Source: an uncultured Draconibacterium sp. (GTDB lineage Bacteria > Bacteroidota > Bacteroidia > Bacteroidales > Prolixibacteraceae). Taken from it: DNA of 64,000 nucleotides. Made by a program: the position numbers and the translations under genes. Positions 1 through 9,178 of the stretch are shown piece after piece. Below the pieces are notes generated by a model. The model made no database searches. It saw nothing but the letters and a program-made list of their open reading frames with translations, and was not told the origin of the DNA. Numbering within the stretch: position 1 is the first letter of the stretch; each line of letters starts with the position of its first letter. The stretch spans positions 434,001 through 498,000 of the forward strand of contig NZ_OY771649.1 of NCBI RefSeq assembly GCF_963674925.1, in the 5' to 3' direction.

Positions 1-11
1 TTCTTGCAACC

Positions 12-878
12 ATGTTTCTTAATCCCGGAAGTTTTCTGAGCGATGAAGGACCATCGTACGAGGAGATCTCAACCAACATGGCCATGGATCTTACAGCTGT
101 TGCCGGAGAGGTAGATCCTACCATAAACGTAACCAACCAGTTTAACGAAACCGATATCCCAACAAATTCAATCGGGTACCACCGTATGTTCGGGCCTATA
201 CTGGCCGATGAAGATTACTGGCGCTGGTATTTCAGTACCAAACGCTTTATTAAAGATGTTAAGGCAGTTGAAGTCAATCCGAAATTTATCGGGCATTTCC
301 TGCATGCCAATACTCCGGGTGGCGAAGCCTGGATGTTGGAGAAAGCACACGAAGTGGTTAAAAACTGCAAAAAACCTTTTTACGAATTCACCGAAAAGAA
401 AAACTGCAGTGCCGGTTTGTTCATTGGTTCACCCTCAAAAAAACGGTTCAGCTTCACGATTAACGATACCCACGGATCGCTGGGTACCATGACTGCCTTT
501 ATGAATTTGAAACCCTACTTCGAAAAAATGGGAGTTCAGTTTGTGGAAGAAAATGCCACGCGCTCCGATCTCAAGAATAAAAAATTTAAAAACTTAGTAG
601 ATGGAAAACCAGAACAGTACATCAAAGAGGAGCTCGACCCGCTCCAGGAACAATTTGAGCAGGCCGTTAGGAATGCCCGGCCACAACTCAACAATCTTAA
701 AGACGATCATCCCGTCTTCAGAGGAGAAACTTTCGATGCAACGGGGGCCCTCGAAATTGGCCTGATCGATGAAATTACCGAGCTGGAGGAGGCTATCATT
801 CAGTTACACAACGCGGGAATGAAGCAAACCAACAAAGCCCAGGCACATGCACAGACACTTAGTTATTTACAATCATAA
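12..878 (+). CDS. Phage prohead protease, S49 (SppA/ClpP-like) family
   Basis: Likely matures the phage head by cleaving capsid or scaffold. Seen: the S49 pattern in order, HANTPGGEAW (like the oxyanion SPGG), KKNCSAGLFIGS with the presumed nucleophile serine, NDTHGSLGTM (like the TGSIG motif), a lysine-rich SDLKNKKFKN stretch where the general-base lysine is expected, and FDATGALEIGLIDEI at the end of the fold. The frame stays open to the first base of the window, so the true start may lie upstream and the protein may be N-terminally incomplete here. It ends 12 bases before the capsid candidate, the usual protease-capsid pairing. Family assignment is from motifs; the substrate is inferred from position. 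Confidence 0.75.
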   Translation: MFLNPGSFLSDEGPSYEEISTNMAMDLTAVAGEVDPTINVTNQFNETDIPTNSIGYHRMFGPILADEDYWRWYFSTKRFIKDVKAVEVNPKFIGHFLHANTPGGEAWMLEKAHEVVKNCKKPFYEFTEKKNCSAGLFIGSPSKKRFSFTINDTHGSLGTMTAFMNLKPYFEKMGVQFVEENATRSDLKNKKFKNLVDGKPEQYIKEELDPLQEQFEQAVRNARPQLNNLKDDHPVFRGETFDATGALEIGLIDEITELEEAIIQLHNAGMKQTNKAQAHAQTLSYLQS

Positions 879-890
879 AATTTTAATATC

Positions 891-2939
891 ATGAAATTTC
901 TGAAACGATTAAACGCAGTACTTTCTGAACTCAAATTGGGTAAGAAAGCGAAGGACTGCAAATTGGATGATGCAGATTGGGCAAGGATCGCATCGAAGTA
1001 CAAAGAAAAATTCGAATCTGATTTTTACGACGATCAGAAGGATTACCAGGCTGCTTTGCAAAAAGCCGATGCCCACGATTCTGTTATGCAACTTATTAAG
1101 GATGCAGGAATCGGAGCTGAAGGACAAGGTGCCGGATCTGGCGAAGGTGAAGGCGATGGATCTGGCGAAGGTGAAGGCGATGGCGAAGGAGCCGGAGCAA
1201 ACAACCAGGAGCCTGATTTAATGGCTGCTGTTACTGCCTTAATTGCGCAAAACAGACAAACGGTTTCGGCTTTGCAGGCTGTTACTGCAGGTCAGCAAAC
1301 CGATGAGCCGCCAACAGCAGTAATTAGTTTTGATGCCACCGGAATTGCCATGCCACACTCAGTCACTCACCTGTTTGGTGTTGAGAATGCAATTTACGAT
1401 CGTAGCCGCCGCTGGAACCAGGTATTTATTGCTCCGGGATCCATTCATACAATGGGTGCAGTTTCGCGCGATGAAGAAGATCAATTTAATCGCGACTTTT
1501 CAAACTTTGGTATGCAGATTGGCGCTGCTATGAATGCACTTCATGCTGCAGGTCAATTGAACCCTGAAGTATTGCGTAGTTCTTCAAACCCGGATCTTAC
1601 CGCTTTAACCAATGCCGGAATTGGTGACTCGTTCACTCAGTTCCGTGTTCGCGAATTGGTTGCACGTGTATTGGAAGTTCCTAGTCCATATACTATTTTC
1701 CCATTGCGCTCAGGTGTTCAGGACCGCGAATTGATGACCAATGCATTTGTTGAAGATCTTACTCAGGCATTCCAGGACAGCGAGGCTGCACTAAAAGGCG
1801 GTGGATCGCTTGAACCGGAGGTTGGTTATGTTGACGATGCCATGATTCTTTCAAGTTTTGGAAACTTCAAAGAAATGGAGCGAAAATACATTGCTTATTT
1901 GAATACCAACGGATCGGATCCAGTGAAATGGGGTATGATCGAGTATTTTATGTTGCTGTACATGATAAAAGCTGCCAAGGAACGTTATACTCGTGCCATT
2001 CGCGGTATTTATCTGAAACCGGTTAACGGTACTGCAGGCCATCACCTGAACGCTTCAACCGGTCAGATTCCTCGTATGTTGCTTTACGCTATTGAGAAAA
2101 AAGTGCGTGCATTGGTTGATGCTTCATTGGCCACTTACGACGAAACAGGTACTGTATTTATTGATGCAGTAATTGAATTCGCGACATGGCTGAAAACACA
2201 GCTCGAACCGCTTGGACTCGAAGTGGAAGATGTGTTGGCCATTTACCTGAATAAAAACCACCAGATGTGGTACAAAACAGGTTACCGATCAAAATACAAT
2301 CTTCATGGTGATTTCGACGGTATTGATGTGACCAAAGTTCCTGACACCAACATCCCAATTATCTGGGTACCGAACATGGGCAGCGTGAAAATTATGTGGG
2401 CATCGCAACCAGGTAACCAGCAATGTTTGGAAAACATACCTGGAGAAATGTACAAGTTCTACATGGAACGCCGCCTGAATAAGGTATACGTTAACTCAAA
2501 CTGGAAAGAAGGAGCCGCTGCTGGTTACTCAGGCCGTCAGGCTGCAAGTAAAGCTGCTCTCGAGGCACGCGGATGGGATGAGCAAATGATTTGGTTCCCG
2601 AAACCCTACACTGCACTTGCTGCAGATGATACTGCTCCTGATGCTGCCGATGGTTTTTGGTTTGTTACAGCCGCTAATACCGGTGCAACTGCCATTACTA
2701 CTATTGCCAACAAAGCTGTTGGTCAGATGTACATTATCGAATGTGGAAGTTTGGCAGATGCCTCAACGATTGCCAAGGCCGGTGATTTTTCTGAAATTAC
2801 TGCAGTATGGACACCAACAGCTGTTGGCGATTCGATTGTGGTTGTTTGGGATGCCGGCGCTGCGAAGTTTAAAGAGATTTGCCGCGTTGTTGGCGGAACG
2901 CTTACTTATAACGCTGCTACTACTCCTTTTGCAAGGTAG
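891..2939 (+). CDS. Probable major capsid protein with N-terminal scaffold-like region
   Basis: 682 residues. The first ~70 residues are charged and helical (scaffold-like), residues ~72-107 form a very acidic glycine linker with repeated GEGEGDG units, and the compact body follows (~140-545). The last ~130 residues are Ala/Thr-rich and could form a small beta-rich domain like a capsid decoration domain. No motif alone proves a capsid; the call rests on the position directly after the S49 protease, the size, and the likely cleavable N-terminal arm. A strong terminator follows, fitting a highly expressed gene. Alternative: another abundant virion protein. Confidence 0.6.
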   Translation: MKFLKRLNAVLSELKLGKKAKDCKLDDADWARIASKYKEKFESDFYDDQKDYQAALQKADAHDSVMQLIKDAGIGAEGQGAGSGEGEGDGSGEGEGDGEGAGANNQEPDLMAAVTALIAQNRQTVSALQAVTAGQQTDEPPTAVISFDATGIAMPHSVTHLFGVENAIYDRSRRWNQVFIAPGSIHTMGAVSRDEEDQFNRDFSNFGMQIGAAMNALHAAGQLNPEVLRSSSNPDLTALTNAGIGDSFTQFRVRELVARVLEVPSPYTIFPLRSGVQDRELMTNAFVEDLTQAFQDSEAALKGGGSLEPEVGYVDDAMILSSFGNFKEMERKYIAYLNTNGSDPVKWGMIEYFMLLYMIKAAKERYTRAIRGIYLKPVNGTAGHHLNASTGQIPRMLLYAIEKKVRALVDASLATYDETGTVFIDAVIEFATWLKTQLEPLGLEVEDVLAIYLNKNHQMWYKTGYRSKYNLHGDFDGIDVTKVPDTNIPIIWVPNMGSVKIMWASQPGNQQCLENIPGEMYKFYMERRLNKVYVNSNWKEGAAAGYSGRQAASKAALEARGWDEQMIWFPKPYTALAADDTAPDAADGFWFVTAANTGATAITTIANKAVGQMYIIECGSLADASTIAKAGDFSEITAVWTPTAVGDSIVVVWDAGAAKFKEICRVVGGTLTYNAATTPFAR

Positions 2940-2953
2940 GATAAGATAAAACG

Positions 2954-2986
2954 GCTGTCAACCTTAACCAGGGTTGACAGCTTTTG
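2954..2986 (+). terminator. Rho-independent terminator after the capsid gene
   Basis: Perfect 10-bp stem GCTGTCAACC / GGTTGACAGC (2954-2963 with 2972-2981), 8-base loop, then TTTTG. It would insulate the capsid transcript from the next gene. Confidence 0.85.
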
Positions 2987-3009
2987 TTTCACTTTAAAAA
3001 ATTGATACG

Positions 3010-4038
3010 ATGAAAAATTTCAATAAAAAACAATGGGCTTATTTCCGCCTGCAGAATTTCTGGAGAAACAAACGCCTGGCGTTCGGATTCCTTTTTGCAC
3101 TCCTGGTAGTTCTAGCTGTGCCGGTTTTAGTTATCACTTATCAGATTGATGTTCGCGACTTTGTGGCTTCGCTTTTTGGTGTAGGAGCAATTGCGAAAGG
3201 AATTCAGTTCGCCAATATGGCATTCATAGGCGATATTTCCGACGACAGTGATCTAAACTCGCAGGCCGATCAAATTGCTTACGAAATTGCCTTAGTTGAA
3301 GTGCCGCAGATTGATACTTCGGTACCATTTCCGCAACCCAATGCATCGCGCGAGGTTGGTGATATTACTTTAAAAGCCGGCGAGGTTCCACACTATTTCG
3401 GAAGCCACAACCGACCTACTTACGAAGGTGGCGGTACGCTAAACGATTTAACGGTTGAGGGCGATAAGAATATTAATATTGTTCTGGCCAATGCCTTCCG
3501 CGATAAGGTGCTCGATTTTGCAGAGCAAAAGCAAGGATGCAAATTCATTCTGTTTTTCCGCAAAATTGAAACCACACAATGGTTTATGATCGGAAGTTTA
3601 GATCAGCCACTTCGTTTGCGCGAACAAAAAGTGCAGTTGAACAACGAAGCTTCTGTGGCTCCGTTAACTTTTGGAAACAAATCGCTACGCCATTATTACA
3701 AATATGTTGGTGCACTAACTGCCAACGATGCTGATGTTGTGGCTGCCGATGCAACTACAATACCGGTAACCGATAACGACAGATACCAGCTTACAACAGG
3801 TGGTGCTGCTGCAGCAACTATCGATGCTGTTTCAGATATTGCTGAAGCCGATCACGGACGCTTTATTACAATTTATGGTAGCGGAGGTGCTTACCCAAGT
3901 ATTATTGCCGATAATGCAACGTTTACGCTTGCAGGTGGTGTTTCGTGGACCGGTAATGCCGGAAGTAAGATCTCATTCCGTATTTTAGATAACAACACGC
4001 TTGTCGAAGTACTGGGCTCACGTGTACAAACTGCATAA
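3010..4038 (+). CDS. Phage virion-associated protein with one N-terminal membrane segment
   Basis: 342 residues, family not recognised. Residues ~22-46 are a clear hydrophobic segment (LAFGFLFALLVVLAVPVLVI) after a basic start. The rest is soluble and beta-rich, with an Ala/Thr-rich C-terminal part resembling the tail of the preceding capsid candidate. It sits between two strong terminators just after the capsid gene, so it is probably made at high level. A membrane segment is unusual for a head protein; it could be a minor capsid protein or one released into the envelope on DNA entry. The function is inference from position only. Confidence 0.45.
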   Translation: MKNFNKKQWAYFRLQNFWRNKRLAFGFLFALLVVLAVPVLVITYQIDVRDFVASLFGVGAIAKGIQFANMAFIGDISDDSDLNSQADQIAYEIALVEVPQIDTSVPFPQPNASREVGDITLKAGEVPHYFGSHNRPTYEGGGTLNDLTVEGDKNINIVLANAFRDKVLDFAEQKQGCKFILFFRKIETTQWFMIGSLDQPLRLREQKVQLNNEASVAPLTFGNKSLRHYYKYVGALTANDADVVAADATTIPVTDNDRYQLTTGGAAAATIDAVSDIAEADHGRFITIYGSGGAYPSIIADNATFTLAGGVSWTGNAGSKISFRILDNNTLVEVLGSRVQTA

Positions 4039-4090
4039 CTACCAAGTTTTTGTTTTTAATTAGTTTTAGTTTAGTTAGGTTTAATGCAAC

Positions 4091-4123
4091 AATCCCGGCT
4101 TCGTTTTGAGGCCGGGATTTTTT
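4091..4123 (+). terminator. Rho-independent terminator
   Basis: Perfect 9-bp stem AATCCCGGC / GCCGGGATT (4091-4099 with 4111-4119) followed by a T run. It closes the capsid block; a TATATTTG word (4125-4132) follows immediately but is too close to the next ATG to be a confident promoter. Confidence 0.85.
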
Positions 4124-4136
4124 GTATATTTGAGGT

Positions 4137-4490
4137 ATGAGAATTACCGCAAAACAATTTCTGAAAGAATTGGAATTTTATACTGAGGAGCGGCTCCGAA
4201 ATTACCCGGGATGGGATGTGCAAATTGTTGTTTACCCGGAAGACAATGTATTTAATGAAAAGGTTGTTTTTTCGGTGCACAAGAAGTATTTAAAATATAT
4301 TATTGAGGCAATTAAACGACTTCCTGAATTTGATAGTGTCGAACACGATAGATGGCGAGTTCCACTCATGCTAAATGAGGTAGAATTAATTAGACAATAT
4401 AATCCGAGAAATCCTCTGAGAAATATGTTTGATTCTGAAATGGAGTTCTGCAAAGAATACGGTTTGAAGGAATGGTTTTATAATTTTTAA
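4137..4490 (+). CDS. Phage hypothetical protein, 117 aa
   Basis: No family recognised. Small soluble protein with an amphipathic helical start (RITAKQFLKELEFYTEERL) and an aromatic, acidic end. It opens a run of three closely spaced small genes (gaps of 8 bases, then a 4-base overlap), the other two being zinc-ribbon proteins. The ATG lies 14 bases after the upstream terminator, so the mRNA leader would be very short unless the terminator is read through. Confidence 0.5.
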   Translation: MRITAKQFLKELEFYTEERLRNYPGWDVQIVVYPEDNVFNEKVVFSVHKKYLKYIIEAIKRLPEFDSVEHDRWRVPLMLNEVELIRQYNPRNPLRNMFDSEMEFCKEYGLKEWFYNF

Positions 4491-4498
4491 AGTCGATT

Positions 4499-4711
4499 AT
4501 GAGTAACAAAGTAAAGCTCTCACCATGCCCAATTTGCGGCGGCAAAGCTAAAACAGGAACCGAACGAGGACCATCGATGCAAGGCGGAAGTAATGATTAT
4601 GTATTTGCCGGTTGTTTTGATTGCGGTCTTCGTACAAAAAGTTTCTCGTACGATAATAACCTGGAACAAAAAGCTGCTGATTTGTGGAACGATTTAATTA
4701 GTAGACTATGA
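4499..4711 (+). CDS. Lar-like small zinc-ribbon protein
   Basis: 70 residues. The start KLSPCPICGGKAK is the typical LKPCPFCGG signature of the Lar (restriction alleviation) family, and a second knuckle, CFDCG, follows near residue 39, giving four cysteines for one zinc. Lar of the Rac prophage modulates type I restriction; many phage members share only the zinc ribbon, so the anti-restriction role is inferred. Its stop overlaps the next gene's ATG. Confidence 0.65.
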   Translation: MSNKVKLSPCPICGGKAKTGTERGPSMQGGSNDYVFAGCFDCGLRTKSFSYDNNLEQKAADLWNDLISRL

Positions 4712-4974
4712 AAGTAGCAAAAACCCAGGACGAAGCATTTAAAATGTTTCAAAAGCACAACGACTTTGACGGTTTTATTCAGTGGAAAGGAACCGACGTT
4801 TGTATGGACTTTCATTGCGAATGTGGGCAACATAATCATTACGACGGTTATTTTGGTTACGAGGTGAAGTGTAAGAAGTGTGGCACTCATTATGCTCCGA
4901 GCTGCAACGTTGAAATGATAAAAATAACCGATTCGGATAATTCGTGCCCGCTGGAAGATGAATCGGATCGATAA
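4708..4974 (+). CDS. Small Cys/His-rich zinc-ribbon phage protein
   Basis: 88 residues. CECGQHNH near residue 38 and CKKCGTHY near residue 55 form two CxxC-type or CxC knuckles consistent with one structural zinc. Overlaps the Lar-like gene by 4 bases (ATGA), so the two are translationally coupled. Family and role not recognised; nucleic-acid binding is a guess from the fold. Confidence 0.5.
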   Translation: MKVAKTQDEAFKMFQKHNDFDGFIQWKGTDVCMDFHCECGQHNHYDGYFGYEVKCKKCGTHYAPSCNVEMIKITDSDNSCPLEDESDR

Positions 4975-5055
4975 CCTTACGCAACCTTACACATTCCCAA
5001 CTTTTTTCACCCCAAACCCCTAAAGGGGCTTTTCCTTGCTGGTAACAGATCCGGC

Positions 5056-5064
5056 TGTCCTTTC
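5056..5064 (+). promoter_or_regulatory. TGTCCTTT motif copy 1
   Basis: TGTCCTTTC in the 155-base gap before the gene at 5130, 65 bases ahead of its ATG. A perfect 14-base palindrome TGCATTGCAATGCA follows at 5067-5080, and a weak CCCC-TAAA-GGGG hairpin with Ts (5017-5035) precedes. Role unknown. Confidence 0.4.
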
Positions 5065-5129
5065 TCTGCATTGCAATGCAATTTAACTTGCTGTTGTTAA
5101 TACGAGTAATCACTTTAAAACTCAATACA

Positions 5130-5639
5130 ATGGCATCATTTCGCGAAAAAAAGCCGGTTTACGATAAACTAACCGGCGTACAGTATTTTGAACCCGACAT
5201 GGAACTGCTCCGGGAAAAACTCCCCAATAATCCACTTTGTAAACGTCAGTACCTGAAACCCGAAAAACACCAGAAAGAAGCGCTTTGGGCGTTGCTGGAT
5301 GTGGTGAGTAAGGATGATATTGTTTTAAACCGCCGCAAGTGGGCCAAAGAGCAGGCTAAGGTTTTGATCAGTAAAATGGCTGTAGAAGCCGGATTGCTGA
5401 CTGGAAAAATGGGAAAAGCAGAAACACAGCAGGCACTTGAGACTATTTACACCCGGATTAAAGAAATTACCGAACCGGTTCCCGACAATGTGAAATCAAT
5501 AATAATAAAAGATGCCGATTCGGTTTATGCAAAAATGAAAGATAAGCTGGATCCGGAGAAACAAAAAGCTGCAGAGCTGGAAAAAGTAAACCAGGAATTA
5601 CTGGAGGTTGATTTCGACAAAGCAAACAAAAGGATTTAG
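5130..5639 (+). CDS. Phage hypothetical protein, 169 aa
   Basis: Not recognised. I chose the ATG at 5130 (MASFREKKPVYDKLTG); an in-frame upstream ATG at 5076 would add a hydrophobic peptide within the intergenic palindrome region and looks spurious. Lysine-rich, mostly helical, C-terminal third strongly coiled-coil-like (LEKVNQELLEVDFDKANKR). It begins a tight run of small genes leading to the terminase. Confidence 0.5.
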   Translation: MASFREKKPVYDKLTGVQYFEPDMELLREKLPNNPLCKRQYLKPEKHQKEALWALLDVVSKDDIVLNRRKWAKEQAKVLISKMAVEAGLLTGKMGKAETQQALETIYTRIKEITEPVPDNVKSIIIKDADSVYAKMKDKLDPEKQKAAELEKVNQELLEVDFDKANKRI

Positions 5640-5647
5640 CGGCTTTT

Positions 5648-6040
5648 GTGCGCCGTTTAGGCGACAACCTTGGGGTTGTGCCAATCGACATGAAAAAGAC
5701 CACCATTCAGCCTATTTTAATGCGATACGTGGCCAATCTTCCGAAAGAAGATCCGGGCGACGGCAAACCCAAAACAGAGGTACCTGCTGACCTTGATAAA
5801 ACCAATGAGCTGACAGTAGAGAACGAAGATCTGGAAAACGAAAAAGAGACCCTTCGTGATCAGAATTCGGACCTTGAGGATGAAAACGAGGAGCTGAAGG
5901 ATGAGAACCAGGAACTGCAGCAGCAGAATGAAGACCTGGAAGACCAGCTGAACGCTGAAAAAAAAAGCGGTACCAAGGCTCCGGAAAACGCCAAAAGCAC
6001 GAAGAGTACCCAAACATCGAGTGGCGAAAACTCGAAATAA
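5648..6040 (+). CDS. Phage coiled-coil protein (scaffold-like or packaging accessory)
   Basis: Begins with GTG 8 bases after the previous stop; an ATG at 5690 is an alternative start. Residues ~53-105 are an almost unbroken heptad-like repeat of ENEDLENE/DENEELKDEN type, a long parallel coiled coil, followed by a Ser/Thr/Lys tail. No family recognised. Such short coiled coils occur among scaffold and small packaging proteins, but nothing here settles which. Confidence 0.5.
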   Translation: MRRLGDNLGVVPIDMKKTTIQPILMRYVANLPKEDPGDGKPKTEVPADLDKTNELTVENEDLENEKETLRDQNSDLEDENEELKDENQELQQQNEDLEDQLNAEKKSGTKAPENAKSTKSTQTSSGENSK

Positions 6041-6096
6041 TTGAGGTACAACAAGCTACCCTTATTTATAACGACCGCGTTAATTCTCACGCCCGA

Positions 6097-6474
6097 ATGC
6101 TTGAGATTGACGCGGTTATTGATAATAAACCAACCAAGGCGCTGGTGAAAGAACTGGCCGAGCTGCGAATAAGAAACCTGCTTTGCTTCCGGGAACTGGA
6201 GGCGCTAAACGAAAACGGAAAGTTTTTATACAAACATCCGCTGATCAGGAACTACTCGGAGCGGGTGAAACTGGAAACGATGTTCCGGGAAGATCCCGAC
6301 CGGTTCCTGGACGAATTCGGAAATACCCGGGAGAACGTGAAGCGCTATACTTCGTTTCTGAAAAACAAAAAACGGAGTCCGGAGCAAAAAGAAAAAGACC
6401 GGCAGAATCTTGATAAGCATAAGGATCGCAAGCAACTATTCATCGATATAACCAAACAGAACAATGGAAATTAA
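6097..6474 (+). CDS. Phage hypothetical protein, 125 aa
   Basis: Basic helical protein with a KKRSPEQKEKDRQNL tail; not recognised. The reading frame is open upstream to at least 6001 (overlapping the coiled-coil gene) without ATG, GTG or TTG, so ATG 6097 is the first standard start but a longer product from ATA/ATT cannot be excluded. It overlaps the next gene by 11 bases. Confidence 0.45.
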   Translation: MLEIDAVIDNKPTKALVKELAELRIRNLLCFRELEALNENGKFLYKHPLIRNYSERVKLETMFREDPDRFLDEFGNTRENVKRYTSFLKNKKRSPEQKEKDRQNLDKHKDRKQLFIDITKQNNGN

Positions 6475-6781
6475 CCAGGAGTTTTTAGATCAGATTGAAG
6501 TGTACGGCAGCCGTAACTACCCGGTGAGTTATATCCTTCAGCTGGAATGCCGTACAGCTTACGAACGCGAATGTTTAAAGGCCGAATTCGACAATCCTAC
6601 GAGCGAGGTAAACGATGCCTGGAGGCGTGGTTTTATTAACCACGAAAGTACGGTAGACGAATACCTGGAGAAAGCCCTCGAGAACCCGGGCGAAGGTGCA
6701 CACGATGTTGCAAAGGCGCTTCACTTTCGCCGCAAAAACCGCGACCTGGACGAAATGATTAATGAAATGTTTGGCGTATGA
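6464..6781 (+). CDS. Phage hypothetical protein, 105 aa
   Basis: Acidic, helical protein overlapping both neighbours (11 and 4 bases), so it belongs to the packaging operon. The N-terminus (EINQEFLDQIEVYGSRNYPVSY) has the look of a helical DNA-binding start as in small terminases, but no helix-turn-helix can be assigned with confidence. Confidence 0.45.
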   Translation: MEINQEFLDQIEVYGSRNYPVSYILQLECRTAYERECLKAEFDNPTSEVNDAWRRGFINHESTVDEYLEKALENPGEGAHDVAKALHFRRKNRDLDEMINEMFGV

Positions 6782-7428
6782 GTACGATGCTGGCCAGGGT
6801 AGAAGCCCTGCACCCCGATATAATTACCGATTTTCTCGATCGTGGTTCCTCAGAAGGAATTCCCCGCGATCTGCAGCTTTTTATTCAGCAGCTGCAGTGG
6901 GCTGTTGAGATCCGCGAAGTGGAGCACGAACGCAACATCACCCGGGCAGCTCAGAAGCTACGCACCCGGATAATGGCCGTTCAGAAAGTGCGGCTGTCGA
7001 TTGCGGCCTGCAAGATCCGTATTTCGGAGGCGCTGAACTATTTCTCTGTCGATTTAAATGTACCGCAAAAAATATGGGATCTGGACACCGCCGACAAGTT
7101 GGAGGATCTGGCCAAAGTATCGATAAAAGCCCACGATTTTAAAACTGCCCACCGCCTGTACAAAGATGCCAACGAATACCGGCGACGGGCTTCTACTGTT
7201 TTGAGTGATGAAGACTTTGAGCCACATGTATTCCTGATGGATCCGAAAATTACAGGTGCCGATCTTGGTTTCGAAGAAGCCAACCTGAAAGAGATTGCAG
7301 CCAAATGTAACGATGGTTTCTATGTGAAGCTGATCACTGATTTGCCGATTGAGAAAGAGAAGCAAAAGCAGCTGTTGAAGGATGCGAATATTGAGGATGT
7401 GGATTTTGAGGAGGTAGCGGATGAATAA
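6778..7428 (+). CDS. Candidate terminase small subunit or packaging accessory
   Basis: 216 residues, soluble. The central part (residues ~40-140) is a basic helical region with several Arg-rich helices, and the C-terminus is acidic and Lys/Glu-rich. It overlaps the large terminase start by 8 bases, the position where a small terminase usually lies. That is the only reason for the call; no diagnostic motif is visible. Confidence 0.4.
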   Translation: MSTMLARVEALHPDIITDFLDRGSSEGIPRDLQLFIQQLQWAVEIREVEHERNITRAAQKLRTRIMAVQKVRLSIAACKIRISEALNYFSVDLNVPQKIWDLDTADKLEDLAKVSIKAHDFKTAHRLYKDANEYRRRASTVLSDEDFEPHVFLMDPKITGADLGFEEANLKEIAAKCNDGFYVKLITDLPIEKEKQKQLLKDANIEDVDFEEVADE

Positions 7429-9178
7429 GCACGAAGAAATAAACGCTGCAGTTTCTGCTTTCGAGCGGATTTACATGAATAAGGCTCAGATAAGAGCAAT
7501 GGCCATAGATGCCAACACGCTAATTGCCAGATGGGCCAGAGCAGGAGGTAAAACCGAAGGTGTTTTTGGTCCGCGTACTTACCGTGTGGCTTACGATATG
7601 CCTGGAGAGAAATCGTACCTGATTAACAAAACCTATGTAGATTTATTCACCAACATTGTGCCGGCACTCCGAAGCTACTTTGCTCAACCATTCGGACCAC
7701 AGCAAAAACCATTGGCAGAGGAGGGGATTGATTTTGTAATTGGTACCTCAAAACTTCCATCTCATTTTAAAAAACCGCGGGTGGCCATTGCTTATCCAAA
7801 ACATGCATGGGTTTGGCGCACCGGCCATCATCACCAGCTGGTGTCATCTGATGTTCCGGATTCGGCTGCAGGTGCTTCCGGTGTTCATGCTTTTGTTGAG
7901 GAAATGAAGCACAACAAAGGGGAGAAGCTAAAGAGTAGAATCTTTCCGGGTTTGCGCGGTGGTAAAGGAAAAACGCGGAGATCGGTATACTATCAGGGAG
8001 TAACCGGTGTTAGTGATACGGCCCGGGTTGATCTTGGAGAAGATAACTGGTTTGAGGAGTATGAACACCAAACCGACATGAAACTAATCGGCGAAATATG
8101 GACGGTATTTCAGAAGGTGAATAAACACCAGTACCAGGTTTATAAGATGCAGCAGGAAGCGAAGGAAACAAAGGATCCTGGAAAACTCCGGAAGCTGCAG
8201 AGTAAAATTGTCTACCACCAAAAGCACATCGCACTGTGGATGCCACGTTTGCGCGATATGCGACACTCGGCAACCTATTATATTACCGCCTCAACATTTG
8301 TAAACAAGGATTTCCTGGGCGCGAATTTTTTTAAAACGCAGCTCGATAAATTATCGATGGATGAGTTTCTGGTGGCCATCTGTAATATTGCGATGGAGAA
8401 AGTATCCGATATGTTTTTCACTGGTTACAATCACAACATTCATGGGTTTACCGATGGGTATAAATATAACTCGCTAATGTCGCTTGGGCTGGATGAAACA
8501 TTTAAAGTGGATGCCAGTCTTTTGAAATACTTTCAACCGGATCAACCGCTGGAGCTTGGTTATGATCCGGGATTCTTTTCGTCGATCGTAGTTAGCCAGG
8601 AATTTAAAAGTGAAAACAAAGTCAGGACGCTAAAAGAATTTACCCACTATGCCCAACTTCCGCAGGCCGAGCTGGCCCGGCAAATTTGGGAATTCTTTGG
8701 AAAGGATCATAAGAGTAAGAAGATCCTGTTGTGGCACGACAGAGCCGGTAACAAATCGCGAGAGGTTCAGGATAAGATCACAACCGATGCCAGGCTAATG
8801 AAAAAGGAGCTGGAGTCGTATGGCTTTCAAGTGGAATTGAAAAACGAAAAACAGCGAACCATTTACTACTGGGAAATTTACAAGCTTCTCGAGATCCTGT
8901 TTGCATCAAACGCCCGGGGCATTCCAAAAGTGCTTGTGGATCTGAATACCTGCAAGAATCTGAACTCCTCAATATACCGGACTCCAAAATTAGAGAACAA
9001 CGGTAAAATTGAAATGGATAAATCCAGCGAAAAGAAAATTGCCTGGCAATATCAGGCCGGTTTATCAACTCAGCTTTCGTCAGCATTCATCTACTACCTG
9101 TATGGAAAATTTAAAGATCTGCTGCCAAACGAAATGAGTAAGATCCCGGACAATCTTCCGGAAACGCAAGTTGTATAA
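7421..9178 (+). CDS. terL: Phage terminase large subunit (packaging ATPase-nuclease)
   Basis: 585 residues, normal for the family. Seen: a variant P-loop at the start (ARAGGKTEG) replacing the canonical GxxGxGKT/S; an ATPase domain to residue ~350; then a nuclease domain with LGYDPGFFSSIVV (first catalytic Asp), KKILLWHDRAGNKS (second acidic motif) and a C-terminal segment with KIEMDKSSEKK (third acid), an RNase H-fold order. It would translocate DNA into the prohead and cut the concatemer. Coupled by overlap to the upstream candidate small subunit. Confidence 0.85.
   Translation: MNKHEEINAAVSAFERIYMNKAQIRAMAIDANTLIARWARAGGKTEGVFGPRTYRVAYDMPGEKSYLINKTYVDLFTNIVPALRSYFAQPFGPQQKPLAEEGIDFVIGTSKLPSHFKKPRVAIAYPKHAWVWRTGHHHQLVSSDVPDSAAGASGVHAFVEEMKHNKGEKLKSRIFPGLRGGKGKTRRSVYYQGVTGVSDTARVDLGEDNWFEEYEHQTDMKLIGEIWTVFQKVNKHQYQVYKMQQEAKETKDPGKLRKLQSKIVYHQKHIALWMPRLRDMRHSATYYITASTFVNKDFLGANFFKTQLDKLSMDEFLVAICNIAMEKVSDMFFTGYNHNIHGFTDGYKYNSLMSLGLDETFKVDASLLKYFQPDQPLELGYDPGFFSSIVVSQEFKSENKVRTLKEFTHYAQLPQAELARQIWEFFGKDHKSKKILLWHDRAGNKSREVQDKITTDARLMKKELESYGFQVELKNEKQRTIYYWEIYKLLEILFASNARGIPKVLVDLNTCKNLNSSIYRTPKLENNGKIEMDKSSEKKIAWQYQAGLSTQLSSAFIYYLYGKFKDLLPNEMSKIPDNLPETQVV

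Noticed and set aside
4104..4132. Promoter with TTTG and TATATTTG before the gene at 4137
   Set aside because: Spacing between boxes is too short (16) and the start point would fall at or after the ATG; it overlaps the terminator.
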